A DNA stretch of 9,733 bases from Desulfobacterales bacterium (GCA_025454075.1 JALOPD010000124.1:1-9733), one strand, 5' to 3'. Numbered from the stretch's first letter, positions 1 through 7,367 are shown. Numbers and translations: made by a program. Notes: generated by a model not told the origin, from the sequence alone.

Positions 1-1
1 C

Positions 2-289
2 CTCCTCAAGAGCGCCTTCGGGAACGCCAGCATAAGCGAGCTGCAGTCGGCCCTGGAGGATGGCGCAGCCGACATGCTGCCCGCAGGCCCGGACAACGAT
101 TCCGGCTACGGCCTGCTGGACCTCGTCGCCGCCTACGATGTGTTGGCGGGGGGCGGTCCGCCTTCGCCCGACAGCGAACCCGACGGCGACGTGGACGGAG
201 TCGATCTGGCGGTCTACGCGGGAGCCTTTCCCTCCAGTCTCAGCCTGGCCGATTTCGCGCTCAGCTTCGGCAGCGCTGCTTACCCCTGA
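2..289 (+). CDS. C-terminal fragment of subtilisin-like (S8) serine protease with dockerin-like tail
   Basis: The frame is open from the window edge and ends in TGA, leaving 95 residues; the start, propeptide and catalytic domain lie outside. Residues about 11-48 (ISELQSALEDGAADM, then GPDNDSGYGLLDLVAAYDVL) match the closing helix of subtilases, where a G-x-G-L-x-D-x-x-x-A segment ends the peptidase domain. The catalytic Asp, His and Ser would be upstream and cannot be seen. A Gly/Pro linker (about 50-60) is followed by DGDVDGVDLA (61-70), a DxDxDG calcium-loop pattern as in dockerin or EF-hand-like repeats, and then LADFALSFG, which resembles the helix after a second, degenerate loop. Inference: a secreted or surface protease with a calcium-stabilised C-terminal module. 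It is 222 bp from the next gene and has no obvious functional link to the metal genes. Confidence 0.75.
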   Translation, partial: LLKSAFGNASISELQSALEDGAADMLPAGPDNDSGYGLLDLVAAYDVLAGGGPPSPDSEPDGDVDGVDLAVYAGAFPSSLSLADFALSFGSAAYP

Positions 290-360
290 AATGCGCGCGT
301 GACGTCCATGCCCGCCGCTTTCACCCAAACCGTGGATCTGATATGGTGAATGATAGCTCC

Positions 361-454
361 ATGAAAGGACTGCACTATTGAAAATCCCTCCCATCCTCCC
401 TTTTCCAAAGGGAGGCAGTTCCCCTCTTTGGAAAAGAGGGGCCGGGGGAGATTT
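361..454. repeat. Compound palindromic repeat (two hairpins within inverted outer arms)
   Basis: Two perfect hairpins lie side by side. The first has a 9-bp stem at 395-403/407-415 (CCTCCCTTT with AAAGGGAGG) and loop TCC. The second has a 9-bp stem at 421-429/433-441 (CCCCTCTTT with AAAGAGGGG) and loop GGA. The two hairpins are near inverted copies of each other. They are flanked by outer arms AAATCCCTCCC (382-392) and GGGGGAGATTT (444-454) that are roughly reverse complementary, so the whole block can fold as a cruciform. Positions 361-410 are 84% identical (42/50, ungapped) to 6760-6809, so the repeated unit begins at least 20 bp to the left of the palindrome. It looks like a small non-coding dispersed element (REP/MITE-like). 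It lies about 60 bp upstream of the cusB start and could affect mRNA structure or termination, but there is no T-run typical of an intrinsic terminator. Confidence 0.8.
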
Positions 455-511
455 ACCAGTCTGTGTTCGGATAATTCGAAAGCACCAGTCTCCGGGATCG
501 GAGCTTAAGCC

Positions 512-2212
512 ATGCAGACAACCTTCGCCAAATTCAGGAGACACGCGTTCATCGCGCTTGCCGCGCTGGCGGCGTTCGGGGTCGGCTACAGCCTGAGAGG
601 GCCTGTCGAAAGCGGTCCGGCGGCCTCCCTTTCATCCCCCCCTGCCGCGGCCGGCCACGATCATGAGGCTCACGGAACCGAGGGCGAGGGTTCGGAGACC
701 CTCTTCGTCTGTCCGATGAACTGCATTCCGCCCATGCAAAAGGCCGGCAACTGCCCGGTCTGCGGCATGGAGCTCACGCCGGCCGCGGCCCAGGACCAGG
801 GCCGGGCGGACCAGCCTCCGCGCATCGTGCTCACCGAGAAGGCGGTCGCGGCGGCCGGGATCCGGACCGCACCGGCGGAGCACAAGTTCGTCAGCGCGGA
901 CATCCGGCTCTTCGGCAAGATCGAGTACGACCCGATCGAACAGTTCAAGGTGACCGCCTTCGCGCCCGGGGTGATCGACAACATCTTCGTCACCCGCGCC
1001 GGCCAGGCGGTGCGGCGCGGAGACCCGCTGTTCGACCTGCACTCCTCCGAGCTCTACTACCTGGAGCAGGAGCTCTTCGAAGTCCTCGCCAAGCTGCCGT
1101 ACAAGCTCGACATGCGTCCGGGCAAGGGCCATGGGAGCAGCCGGCTCGGACGGTGGACGCGGCTGCAGATGCCCACCAAACCCGACCAGGAGGGGATGAC
1201 CGAGGATCAGAAGAAGATTTTCAACCAGGAGTTCGACAAGATCAAGCGCAAGATGCGCCTCCTCGGCCTCTCCGACGAGGACATCGATGAGGCCATCGTG
1301 CGCGGCCGGCCCACGGGGATCTCCACCGTCACGACCCCCATGACCGGGATCGTGCTCAAGCAGAACGCCTTCCGGGGCGTCTACGTCAACACCGGGGACG
1401 TCGTTTTCACGATCGCCAACCCGCGCGTCCTCTGGGCGCGGCTGGACGCCTATGCTTCAGACTTCCCCTGGCTGCGGCTCGGCCAGGAGGCGGAGTTCGA
1501 AACGGACGCCTACCCCGGCCAGTCCTTCAAAGGCAAGGTGGTTTTCATCGACCCCGAGTTCGACGCCGAAAGCCGCGTGTTCAAGGTCGGTGTCCTTTAC
1601 CGCGACGAAAAAGGCCTGCTCAAGCCCAACATGCTGGTGCGGGCCGTGGTTTACGCGCGGCTGACCTCGGGCGGCAAGAGCACGACCGAGCTCGTGACCG
1701 ACGGCATGATGGACACCGCCCAGACCAAACGGACCGGCCAGCCGCCGCTGGTGATTCCGGAAACCGCCCCGCTCATCACGGGCACCCGGTCGATCGTTTA
1801 TGTCGCGCTTCCCGGAAAGCCCGGCATCTTCGAGGGCCGGGAGGTGAAGCTGGGTCCGCGGGCGCAGGGATACTACATCGTTCGGGACGGCCTCGCCAAG
1901 GGCGAGGAGGTGGTGGTCAACGGGAATTTCAAGATCGACAGCGCGGTCCAGATCCTGGCCCGCACCAGCATGATGTCGGGGAAGACCGCCGGAATGCCGG
2001 TCCTGGACCACCAGCTCGTCGAGACGCCCCCGCCGCCGCCCGCCGAGACGAAAGCGGACCAGCGGCAGCGCGGGGCCCAGTACGAGGTGCACCAGGGCCA
2101 CAACCGCGGGCGGCCCGCGGGGTCCGCACCGGCGGCGCCGGAGACGATGCCGGCCCCGGCCGTGCCGGGCTCCCATTCCCACGGCGCCCATGAACCCCCT
2201 GTGAGGCAATGA
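512..2212 (+). CDS. cusB: CusB-type periplasmic adaptor of heavy-metal RND efflux pump
   Basis: 566 residues. A membrane fusion protein that would link an inner-membrane RND permease to an outer-membrane channel and pass Cu(I)/Ag(I) to the pump. Residues 11-27 form an uncleaved anchor or signal segment, followed by a His-bearing linker (H49, H51, H54). Residues 66-90 form a heavy-metal-binding domain with Cys67, Cys71, Met75, Cys81, Cys84 and Met86, ending CPVCGMELTP as in many CusB proteins. Next come the usual adaptor parts: barrel/lipoyl halves around 113-175 and 255-300 (VTAFAPGVIDNIFV; VTTPMTGIVL), and a helical hairpin at about 180-250 interrupted by a basic/Pro-rich stretch (about 196-228). 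The beta-barrel and membrane-proximal part extends to about 495. The last 65 or so residues are a Pro/Ala/His-rich tail without a recognisable domain. Start: ATG 512 has GGAG 8 nt upstream. The stop overlaps the permease start (ATGA), indicating translational coupling. Metal specificity is inferred from the family. Confidence 0.93.
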   Translation: MQTTFAKFRRHAFIALAALAAFGVGYSLRGPVESGPAASLSSPPAAAGHDHEAHGTEGEGSETLFVCPMNCIPPMQKAGNCPVCGMELTPAAAQDQGRADQPPRIVLTEKAVAAAGIRTAPAEHKFVSADIRLFGKIEYDPIEQFKVTAFAPGVIDNIFVTRAGQAVRRGDPLFDLHSSELYYLEQELFEVLAKLPYKLDMRPGKGHGSSRLGRWTRLQMPTKPDQEGMTEDQKKIFNQEFDKIKRKMRLLGLSDEDIDEAIVRGRPTGISTVTTPMTGIVLKQNAFRGVYVNTGDVVFTIANPRVLWARLDAYASDFPWLRLGQEAEFETDAYPGQSFKGKVVFIDPEFDAESRVFKVGVLYRDEKGLLKPNMLVRAVVYARLTSGGKSTTELVTDGMMDTAQTKRTGQPPLVIPETAPLITGTRSIVYVALPGKPGIFEGREVKLGPRAQGYYIVRDGLAKGEEVVVNGNFKIDSAVQILARTSMMSGKTAGMPVLDHQLVETPPPPPAETKADQRQRGAQYEVHQGHNRGRPAGSAPAAPETMPAPAVPGSHSHGAHEPPVRQ

Positions 2213-5200
2213 ATCCAGCGCCCGGAGAAAACTGGCTCGACCGGATCATCCGTTTCTGCATCGAGAACCGGGTGATCGTTTTTCTGGCGGCCCTGCTCCT
2301 GGTGGCCTGGGGCCTCATGACGGCGCCCTTCGACTGGCACATGGGCGGCGTGTGGCGCGCCCCGGTCCCGGTCGACGCCATACCGGACATCGGCGAGAAC
2401 CAGCAGATCGTGTTTACCGACTGGCCCGGCCGCTCCCCCCAGGATATCGAGGACCAGATCACCTACCCGCTTTCGGCCGCGTTGCTGGGGCTGCCGGGCG
2501 TCAAGACCGTGCGCAGCTATTCGATGTTCGGCTTTTCCATGATCTATGTGATCTTCAACGACGACATCGAGTTCTACTGGGCGCGCACGCGGGTTCTCGA
2601 AAAACTGAGCAGCCTCTCGGTGCGCGAGTTGCCGCCGGACGTCAAGCCGGTGATCGGGCCGGACGCCACCGCGCTGGGCCAGGTGTTCTGGTACACGCTG
2701 GAGGGGCTCGACGGCGAGGGCAGGCGGGTGGGCGGCTGGGACCTGCACGAGCTGCGATCCATCCAGGACTGGTATGTGCGCTACGCCCTGACCGGGGTGC
2801 CGGGGGTCAGCGAGGTGGCTGCGGTCGGCGGGTTCGTGCAGGAATTCCAGATCGACGTGGATCCCGACCTCATGCGCTACCGCGACGTCCGGATCGAGGA
2901 CGTGGTCAACGCGGTGCGCCGCGCCAACGTCGACGTGGGCGCCCGCACGATCGAAGTCAACCGGGTCGAGTATGTGATCCGCGGGCTCGGCTTCATCAAG
3001 AACCTGGAGCACATCCGGGATTCGGTCATCAAGCTGAGCGGCGATACCCCGGTGCTGGTGCGCCACGTGGCCGAGGTGACCCTCGGCCCGGCCGAGCGGC
3101 GGGGCGTTCTGGATGCCGGCGGCGAGGAGGCCGTGGGAGGGGTGGTCGTGGTGCGCTACGGCGAAAACCCGCTCGCCGTCATCCAGCGCGTCAAGCAGAA
3201 GATCGCGGAAATCTCCCTGGGGCTGCCGAAGCGCACCCTGCCGGACGGGACCGTGAGTCAGGTCCGCATCGTGCCCTTCTACGACCGCACCCGCCTGATC
3301 CACGAGACCCTCGACACTCTGCACGACGCCCTCACCAACGAGATCCTGATCACCATCGTCGTCGTGATCGTGATGATGGCCCACCTGCGCTCCTCGCTGC
3401 TGATTGCGGGTTTGTTGCCTTTATCCGTCCTGTTTTGCTTCATCGCCATGAAGCTTTTCAAGGTGGACGCCAACATCGTGGCGCTGTCCGGGATAGCGAT
3501 CGCCATCGGGACTCTGGTCGATGTGGGGATCATCGTCACCGAAAACATTTTCCGGCATCTCAAGGCGGCCGGGCCGGGAGAAGAAGGCCGCGACATCATT
3601 CTGCGGGCGACGCGCGAGGTGAGCGGCGCGGTGCTGACGGCGGTGTCCACCACGATCGTGAGCTTTCTGCCGGTCTTTTCTCTGGTGGCCGCGGAGGGCA
3701 AGCTCTTCCGGCCCCTGGCCTTCACCAAAACCTTCGCACTGGCCGCCTCCATCGGGATCGCGCTCTTTCTGCTGCCGGTGCTGGCCGATGCCTTCATGCC
3801 CTCGAAGCGCGCGGGCCGTCGCTTCGGCCGGATCTGGAACGAGGGGTTGATCTACCTGGGCGGGGTGCTCGCTTTCGTCATAGACTGGCGCCTCGGGCTG
3901 CTCGTCGCCGTCATGGGCATAGGCGCGCTGGCGGCCCGCCGACTGCCACGCCGGATAGGCGAGCGGATCCCCTCCATCAATTCCGGCCTGGCCGCGGTGG
4001 CTGTGATCGTCCTTCTGAGCCAACTGTGGAGCCCCCTCGGCCCTGAAAAAGGCGCCTTGCGCAACCTCGTTTTCTGTGCCGCGATCATTGGCGGGCTGCT
4101 TGGCGCCTTCCGGATCTTTCAGCACTATTACGCCGGCATCCTCGGCTGGTGCCTCGATCACAAGCGGGCGTTCTTATGCCTGCCGCTCGCAATCCTTCTG
4201 CTGGGGGCGCTGGCGTGGCGGGGATACGACGGGCTCTTCGGCTGGATGCCGCGGCTGGTCAACGAATCGGCGGCGGGCCGCGGTCTCGCCGAGATATTTC
4301 CGGGGCTGGGGCGGGAGTTCATGCCGCCGCTGGAGGAAGGCTCCTACCTCTACATGCCGGTGACCATGCCGCACGCCTCCATCGCGGAGGTGCAGGACAT
4401 CCTGCAGCGTCAGGACCGGGCGTTGGAGGCCCTTCCCGAAATCGAGAAAGCGACCGGCAAGCTGGGCAGAAGCGAAAGCGCGCTCGATCCGGCGCCCATC
4501 TCGATGATCGAGACCCTGATCGCCTACCGGTCGGAATACCTGGTCGATGCCGCGGGCGCGCGGCCGACCTTCCGGTTCGACCCGGAGGTGCTGGACCTCT
4601 TCCGCAGCCTGGACGGCCGGCCGGTTCCCGCCGCTGACGGCAAGCCGTATCACGTCAAAGGCCGCTTCGCGCGCGACGAACAGGGCCGCCTGATCCCCGA
4701 CCCGAACGGCCTGCCGTTCCGGATCTGGCGGCCGGCGCTCGATCCCCGGCTCAATCCCGGACGCGATGCCTGGCCCGGCGTCCGGAATCCGAACGACATC
4801 TGGGCGCTTATCATCCAGGCGGCCTCCATCCCGGGGACCACGGTGGCTCCCCGGCTCCAGCCCATCTCGGCGCGGATCGTCATGCTGCAGAGCGGGATCC
4901 GCGCGAGCATGGGAGTAAAGATCCAGGGCCCCGATCTCGAGTCCATCCGGGACGCGGCGGGGCAGATCGAAAGGCATCTCCGGCAGGTGCCGTCGATCGA
5001 CCCCCGGTCGGTCATCGCCGACCGGATCGTCGGCAAGCCGTACCTCGAGATCGAGATCGACCGCCGGGCCATCGCCCAGTACGGCATCGACCTCCAGCAA
5101 GTGCAGGACGTGATCGAAACCGCCATCGGCGGCCGGCAGATAACGACCACCGTGCAGGGGCGCGAGCGCTATCCGGTGCGCGTGCGCTACATGCGCGAGC

Positions 5201-6132
5201 TGCGGGACCACATCGACACGATCGGCCGGGTACTGGTCACGGCGCCGGGAGGCGCCCAGGTGCCGCTGGGCCAGCTTGCGGACATCCGCTACGTTCCCGG
5301 TCCCCAGGAGATCAAGGGCGAGGGCACGTTCACCATTGGGTACGTGCTTTTCGACGGCCGGACGGGGTTTGCCGAAACCGACGTGGTGGAAAACGCCCGC
5401 GACTTCCTGCTCGGGAAGACCGCTGCGGGTGAAATCGTTCTCTCTGCGGGAGTGAGCTTCAGCTTTACCGGCAACTACGAGAACGACCTGCGCGCCGGCA
5501 GGCGGCTGGCGATCATCGTTCCGCTCGCGCTCGCGACGATCTTCGTCATCCTCTACCTGCAGTTCAGCTCCGTGAGCACCAGCCTTTTGATTTTCTCGGG
5601 CGTGATCGTCGCCTGGGCCGGCGGCTTCATCATGATCTGGCTTTACGGCCGGCCCTGGTTTCTCGATTTCACTTTTTTTGGAACTTCCATGCGGGAGTTG
5701 TTCCAGGTCCACACCCTCCACATGAGCGTGGCCGTGTGGGTGGGGTTTCTGGCGCTCTTCGGGATCGCCGAGGACGACGGCGTCGTCATGGCGACCTACC
5801 TCGACAGTTCGTTTGCGCGCAACGCACCGGGCTCGATCGCCGCAATCCGGCAGGCCACCATCGAGGCGAGCCTCCGGCGCGTGCGGCCGTGCCTCATGAC
5901 GACGGCCACCACCGTCCTTTCGCTGATCCCGGTCCTGACCGCCACCGGGCGGGGGTCCGATCTCATGCTGCCCATGGCCATTCCGACCTTCGGAGGGATG
6001 GTGTTCGAAACCGCCACCATGCTGGTGGTGCCGGTGCTCTACTGCGCCATCCGGGAGCGGCGGTTCAGACTCAGCTCTATCACCAACGCGGCCGCGGTGA
6101 GCCGGGCGCTTCCCCAGGAGACCGCCAACTAG
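2209..6132 (+). CDS. cusA: CusA-type heavy-metal RND efflux permease, enlarged
   Basis: 1307 residues, against about 1047 for E. coli CusA. An inner-membrane, proton-driven exporter of monovalent metals. TM1 is at 22-38, followed by VPVDAIPDIG (53-62), a heavy-metal RND signature. The three-methionine Cu(I)/Ag(I) site of CusA (M573, M623, M672) is kept as M716 (YLYMPVTMP), M766 (PISMIETLI) and M892 (RIVMLQSGI). The TM4 Asp (CusA D405) is D438 in GTLVDVGIIVTEN. CusA E939 aligns with D1189 (GIAEDDG), and CusA K984 with C1228 (RVRPCLMT), so the relay differs. Extra sequence compared with CusA: about 80 residues with several hydrophobic stretches (about 535-650) between TM6 and TM7; about 77 polar residues between M766 and M892; and about 20 residues (1148-1168) before TM11. 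The start overlaps the adaptor stop by 4 bp. No outer-membrane channel gene follows. RND family certain; substrate inferred from the Met triad and the partner. Confidence 0.95.
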   Translation: MNPAPGENWLDRIIRFCIENRVIVFLAALLLVAWGLMTAPFDWHMGGVWRAPVPVDAIPDIGENQQIVFTDWPGRSPQDIEDQITYPLSAALLGLPGVKTVRSYSMFGFSMIYVIFNDDIEFYWARTRVLEKLSSLSVRELPPDVKPVIGPDATALGQVFWYTLEGLDGEGRRVGGWDLHELRSIQDWYVRYALTGVPGVSEVAAVGGFVQEFQIDVDPDLMRYRDVRIEDVVNAVRRANVDVGARTIEVNRVEYVIRGLGFIKNLEHIRDSVIKLSGDTPVLVRHVAEVTLGPAERRGVLDAGGEEAVGGVVVVRYGENPLAVIQRVKQKIAEISLGLPKRTLPDGTVSQVRIVPFYDRTRLIHETLDTLHDALTNEILITIVVVIVMMAHLRSSLLIAGLLPLSVLFCFIAMKLFKVDANIVALSGIAIAIGTLVDVGIIVTENIFRHLKAAGPGEEGRDIILRATREVSGAVLTAVSTTIVSFLPVFSLVAAEGKLFRPLAFTKTFALAASIGIALFLLPVLADAFMPSKRAGRRFGRIWNEGLIYLGGVLAFVIDWRLGLLVAVMGIGALAARRLPRRIGERIPSINSGLAAVAVIVLLSQLWSPLGPEKGALRNLVFCAAIIGGLLGAFRIFQHYYAGILGWCLDHKRAFLCLPLAILLLGALAWRGYDGLFGWMPRLVNESAAGRGLAEIFPGLGREFMPPLEEGSYLYMPVTMPHASIAEVQDILQRQDRALEALPEIEKATGKLGRSESALDPAPISMIETLIAYRSEYLVDAAGARPTFRFDPEVLDLFRSLDGRPVPAADGKPYHVKGRFARDEQGRLIPDPNGLPFRIWRPALDPRLNPGRDAWPGVRNPNDIWALIIQAASIPGTTVAPRLQPISARIVMLQSGIRASMGVKIQGPDLESIRDAAGQIERHLRQVPSIDPRSVIADRIVGKPYLEIEIDRRAIAQYGIDLQQVQDVIETAIGGRQITTTVQGRERYPVRVRYMRELRDHIDTIGRVLVTAPGGAQVPLGQLADIRYVPGPQEIKGEGTFTIGYVLFDGRTGFAETDVVENARDFLLGKTAAGEIVLSAGVSFSFTGNYENDLRAGRRLAIIVPLALATIFVILYLQFSSVSTSLLIFSGVIVAWAGGFIMIWLYGRPWFLDFTFFGTSMRELFQVHTLHMSVAVWVGFLALFGIAEDDGVVMATYLDSSFARNAPGSIAAIRQATIEASLRRVRPCLMTTATTVLSLIPVLTATGRGSDLMLPMAIPTFGGMVFETATMLVVPVLYCAIRERRFRLSSITNAAAVSRALPQETAN

Positions 6133-6180
6133 ACTCGATGGGCTGCTCTCCGGCGCCGCGCGGCCCATTTCGATCAGGAA

Positions 6181-6185
6181 AGGAG
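6181..6185 (+). promoter_or_regulatory. Ribosome binding site of first nosL-like gene
   Basis: AGGAG lies 8 nt before ATG 6194, inside a purine-rich AGGAAAGGAGAA stretch. This is a strong Shine-Dalgarno that fixes the start of this gene at the MKKGN methionine, directly before a signal peptide. Confidence 0.75.
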
Positions 6186-6193
6186 AACTTCAC

Positions 6194-6697
6194 ATGAAAA
6201 AAGGGAACCTGTTGATTCTGGCGTTTTTCGTTATTTCAGGCTGGGCGGCGGCGGCCGTTGCGGATGACATCGGCGAACATGCCTCCTGCCCGTTCTGCGG
6301 AATGGACCGGGCCAAGTTCGCGCACTCCCGGGTCTACATCCGCTACGAGGGCGGCTCCACGCTGGGCACCTGCTCCATCCACTGCGCCGCGGTTGACATG
6401 GCGGTGAACATCGACAAGACTCCGGTCTCGATCCAGGTGGGCGACTACAACACCAAAACGCTCATCGACGCCGAGAAGGCTTTCTGGGTCATCGGCGGCG
6501 ACACGCCGGGCGTGATGACGGGGCGCGCCAAATGGGCCTTCGAAAAGAAGGCCGACGCCGAGGCGTTCATAAAGCAGCACGGCGGGACGGCTGCGAATTT
6601 CGACGAGGTGCTCGAAGCCACCTACGACGATATGTACAAGGACACCAAAATGATCCGCGAGCGCCGCAAGGCCAAGCGCATGAAGCAGGGCTCGTAG
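6194..6697 (+). CDS. NosL-family exported copper-binding protein (first copy)
   Basis: 167 residues. NosL proteins are periplasmic Cu(I) chaperones, best known for supplying copper to nitrous oxide reductase. Residues 1-24 form a Sec signal peptide (MKK, hydrophobic core, AAAAVADD); there is no lipobox Cys, unlike lipoprotein NosL. The NosL CxxCGM motif is C32-P-F-C35-G-M37, followed by a segment ending in RVYIRYEGG. A second cluster, C60-S-I-H-C64, adds possible metal ligands. Around residues 95-125 the G-VMTGRAKWAFEKKADAEAF segment followed by a GG turn is typical of one NosL branch. The C-terminus is basic (RERRKAKRMKQGS). It lies 61 bp downstream of cusA with its own strong RBS, so it is probably in the same transcript. 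Copper binding is inferred from the family and ligands; no nosZ is in the window, so a role outside denitrification is plausible. Confidence 0.88.
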   Translation: MKKGNLLILAFFVISGWAAAAVADDIGEHASCPFCGMDRAKFAHSRVYIRYEGGSTLGTCSIHCAAVDMAVNIDKTPVSIQVGDYNTKTLIDAEKAFWVIGGDTPGVMTGRAKWAFEKKADAEAFIKQHGGTAANFDEVLEATYDDMYKDTKMIRERRKAKRMKQGS

Positions 6698-6759
6698 GGG
6701 CCACAAGAATGCCACTGCAGCCCAAGTCCTGGAGGGATGGATCTTTGTTAATGGCCCTA

Positions 6760-6809
6760 TTGAATGGACGGCACTAATGAAACTCCCTCCCAACCTCCCT
6801 TCTCCACAG
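6760..6809. repeat. Truncated second copy of the palindromic repeat
   Basis: Ungapped 84% match (42/50) to 361-410, in the same orientation. It covers the left flank (GGACGGCACTA), the outer arm and the first half of hairpin 1, then diverges at 6810 where the second arm of the hairpin should follow. The palindrome is therefore lost in this copy. Both copies lie upstream of a gene start: this one ends 78 bp before the second nosL-like gene. It indicates a dispersed repeat family rather than a site-specific operator. Confidence 0.75.
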
Positions 6810-6830
6810 CGGCGTTGGGTGCGAATGATG

Positions 6831-6857
6831 AAATCGCGGCAAGATGCCGCTCCCACA
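6831..6857. repeat. REP-like hairpin element
   Basis: GCGGCA (6836-6841), loop AGA, TGCCGC (6845-6850) form a perfect 6-bp stem, flanked by ATC on one side and TCCCACA on the other. Read on the - strand it is TGTGGGAGCGGCATC followed by TTGCCGCGAT. This has the same layout as the REP elements of pseudomonads, a GTGGGAGCG head before a GC-rich palindrome. It fills much of the remaining spacer between the two nosL-like genes. Classification as REP is by resemblance only. Confidence 0.6.
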
Positions 6858-6887
6858 ATAATACTCAAAGCGCTCGGGAGCTTCTAA

Positions 6888-7367
6888 ATGGGCTTGAAAC
6901 ACATGACGATTGCGTTTCTGACCTTGCTGCTGTTCGCGTCCTCGCTGTGGGCGGCGGAAGCAACTCCGGCAAAGCCTGGCTCCAAGGACAAGTGCCCGGT
7001 GTGCGGGATGTTCGTCTACAAATATCCCGACTGGGTGGGGCAGATCGCCTTCAAGGACGGCAGCGCGGTCTTCTTCGACGGGGCCAAGGACCTTTTCAAG
7101 TACTACTTCAACCTGAAGAAATACAACCCGGCAAAGACGGCGGGCGACATCGCCGCGATCTGGGTGACCGAGTACTATGAATTAGCGCCGCTGGAGGCCA
7201 AAGCGGCCTTTTTCGTGGTCGGCAGCAATGTCTTCGGGCCGATGGGCAAGGAGCTGATACCCTTCCAAAGTCTGGAGGCGGCGCAGGAGTTCAAGAAAGA
7301 CCATGGCGGAACCGAGATTCTGACCTTCGGGCAGATCAACCCGCCGATCATTTCCAAACTGGACTGA
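6888..7367 (+). CDS. nosL: NosL-family exported copper-binding protein (second copy)
   Basis: 159 residues. Closer to classical NosL than its upstream neighbour. Residues 1-23 form a Sec signal peptide (MGLKH, hydrophobic core, LWAAEA). C36-P-V-C39-G-M41 is the NosL CxxCGM Cu(I) motif, followed by FVYKYPDWVGQI and DGSAVFFDGAKDLFKYY. Near the C-terminus, FVVGSNVFGPMGKELIPF carries the conserved G-x-M-G-x-E-L-I-P-F of NosL, then a KDHGG turn. There is no lipobox Cys, so it is predicted to be soluble in the periplasm or anchored by an uncleaved signal. Start: ATG 6888 has GGGAG 7 nt upstream; ATG 6903 is less well placed. It is separated from the first nosL-like gene by 190 bp of repeats but only 8 bp from the next gene, so it may begin the ABC transcription unit. 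Role inferred: Cu(I) shuttle for the adjacent transporter. Confidence 0.9.
   Translation: MGLKHMTIAFLTLLLFASSLWAAEATPAKPGSKDKCPVCGMFVYKYPDWVGQIAFKDGSAVFFDGAKDLFKYYFNLKKYNPAKTAGDIAAIWVTEYYELAPLEAKAAFFVVGSNVFGPMGKELIPFQSLEAAQEFKKDHGGTEILTFGQINPPIISKLD

Noticed and set aside
470..475. GATAAT as a -10 promoter box for cusB
   Set aside because: No acceptable -35 sequence at 16-18 bp spacing; the match of one hexamer is not enough.
378..596. Short + strand frame through the palindromic repeat
   Set aside because: It translates the hairpin repeat and then runs out of frame into cusB; no coding character.
1873..3384. Long open frame on the - strand (503 codons) across the cusB-cusA junction
   Set aside because: It lies opposite two strongly supported genes, its product is His/Asp/Arg-rich without a recognisable domain, and such antisense frames are expected at high GC.
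4174..6168. Long open frame on the - strand (664 codons) opposite cusA
   Set aside because: Shadow of the permease codon pattern; low-complexity Arg/Asp/His/Gly composition and no domain.
6138..6168. Possible terminator after cusA (ATGGGC ... GCCCAT)
   Set aside because: Six-bp stem with a 19-nt loop and no T-run after it; the next gene starts 26 bp later with a strong RBS, so readthrough is likely.
6764..7180. + strand frame spanning the repeat spacer and the second nosL-like gene
   Set aside because: Out of frame with the clear NosL product and begins in repeat sequence.
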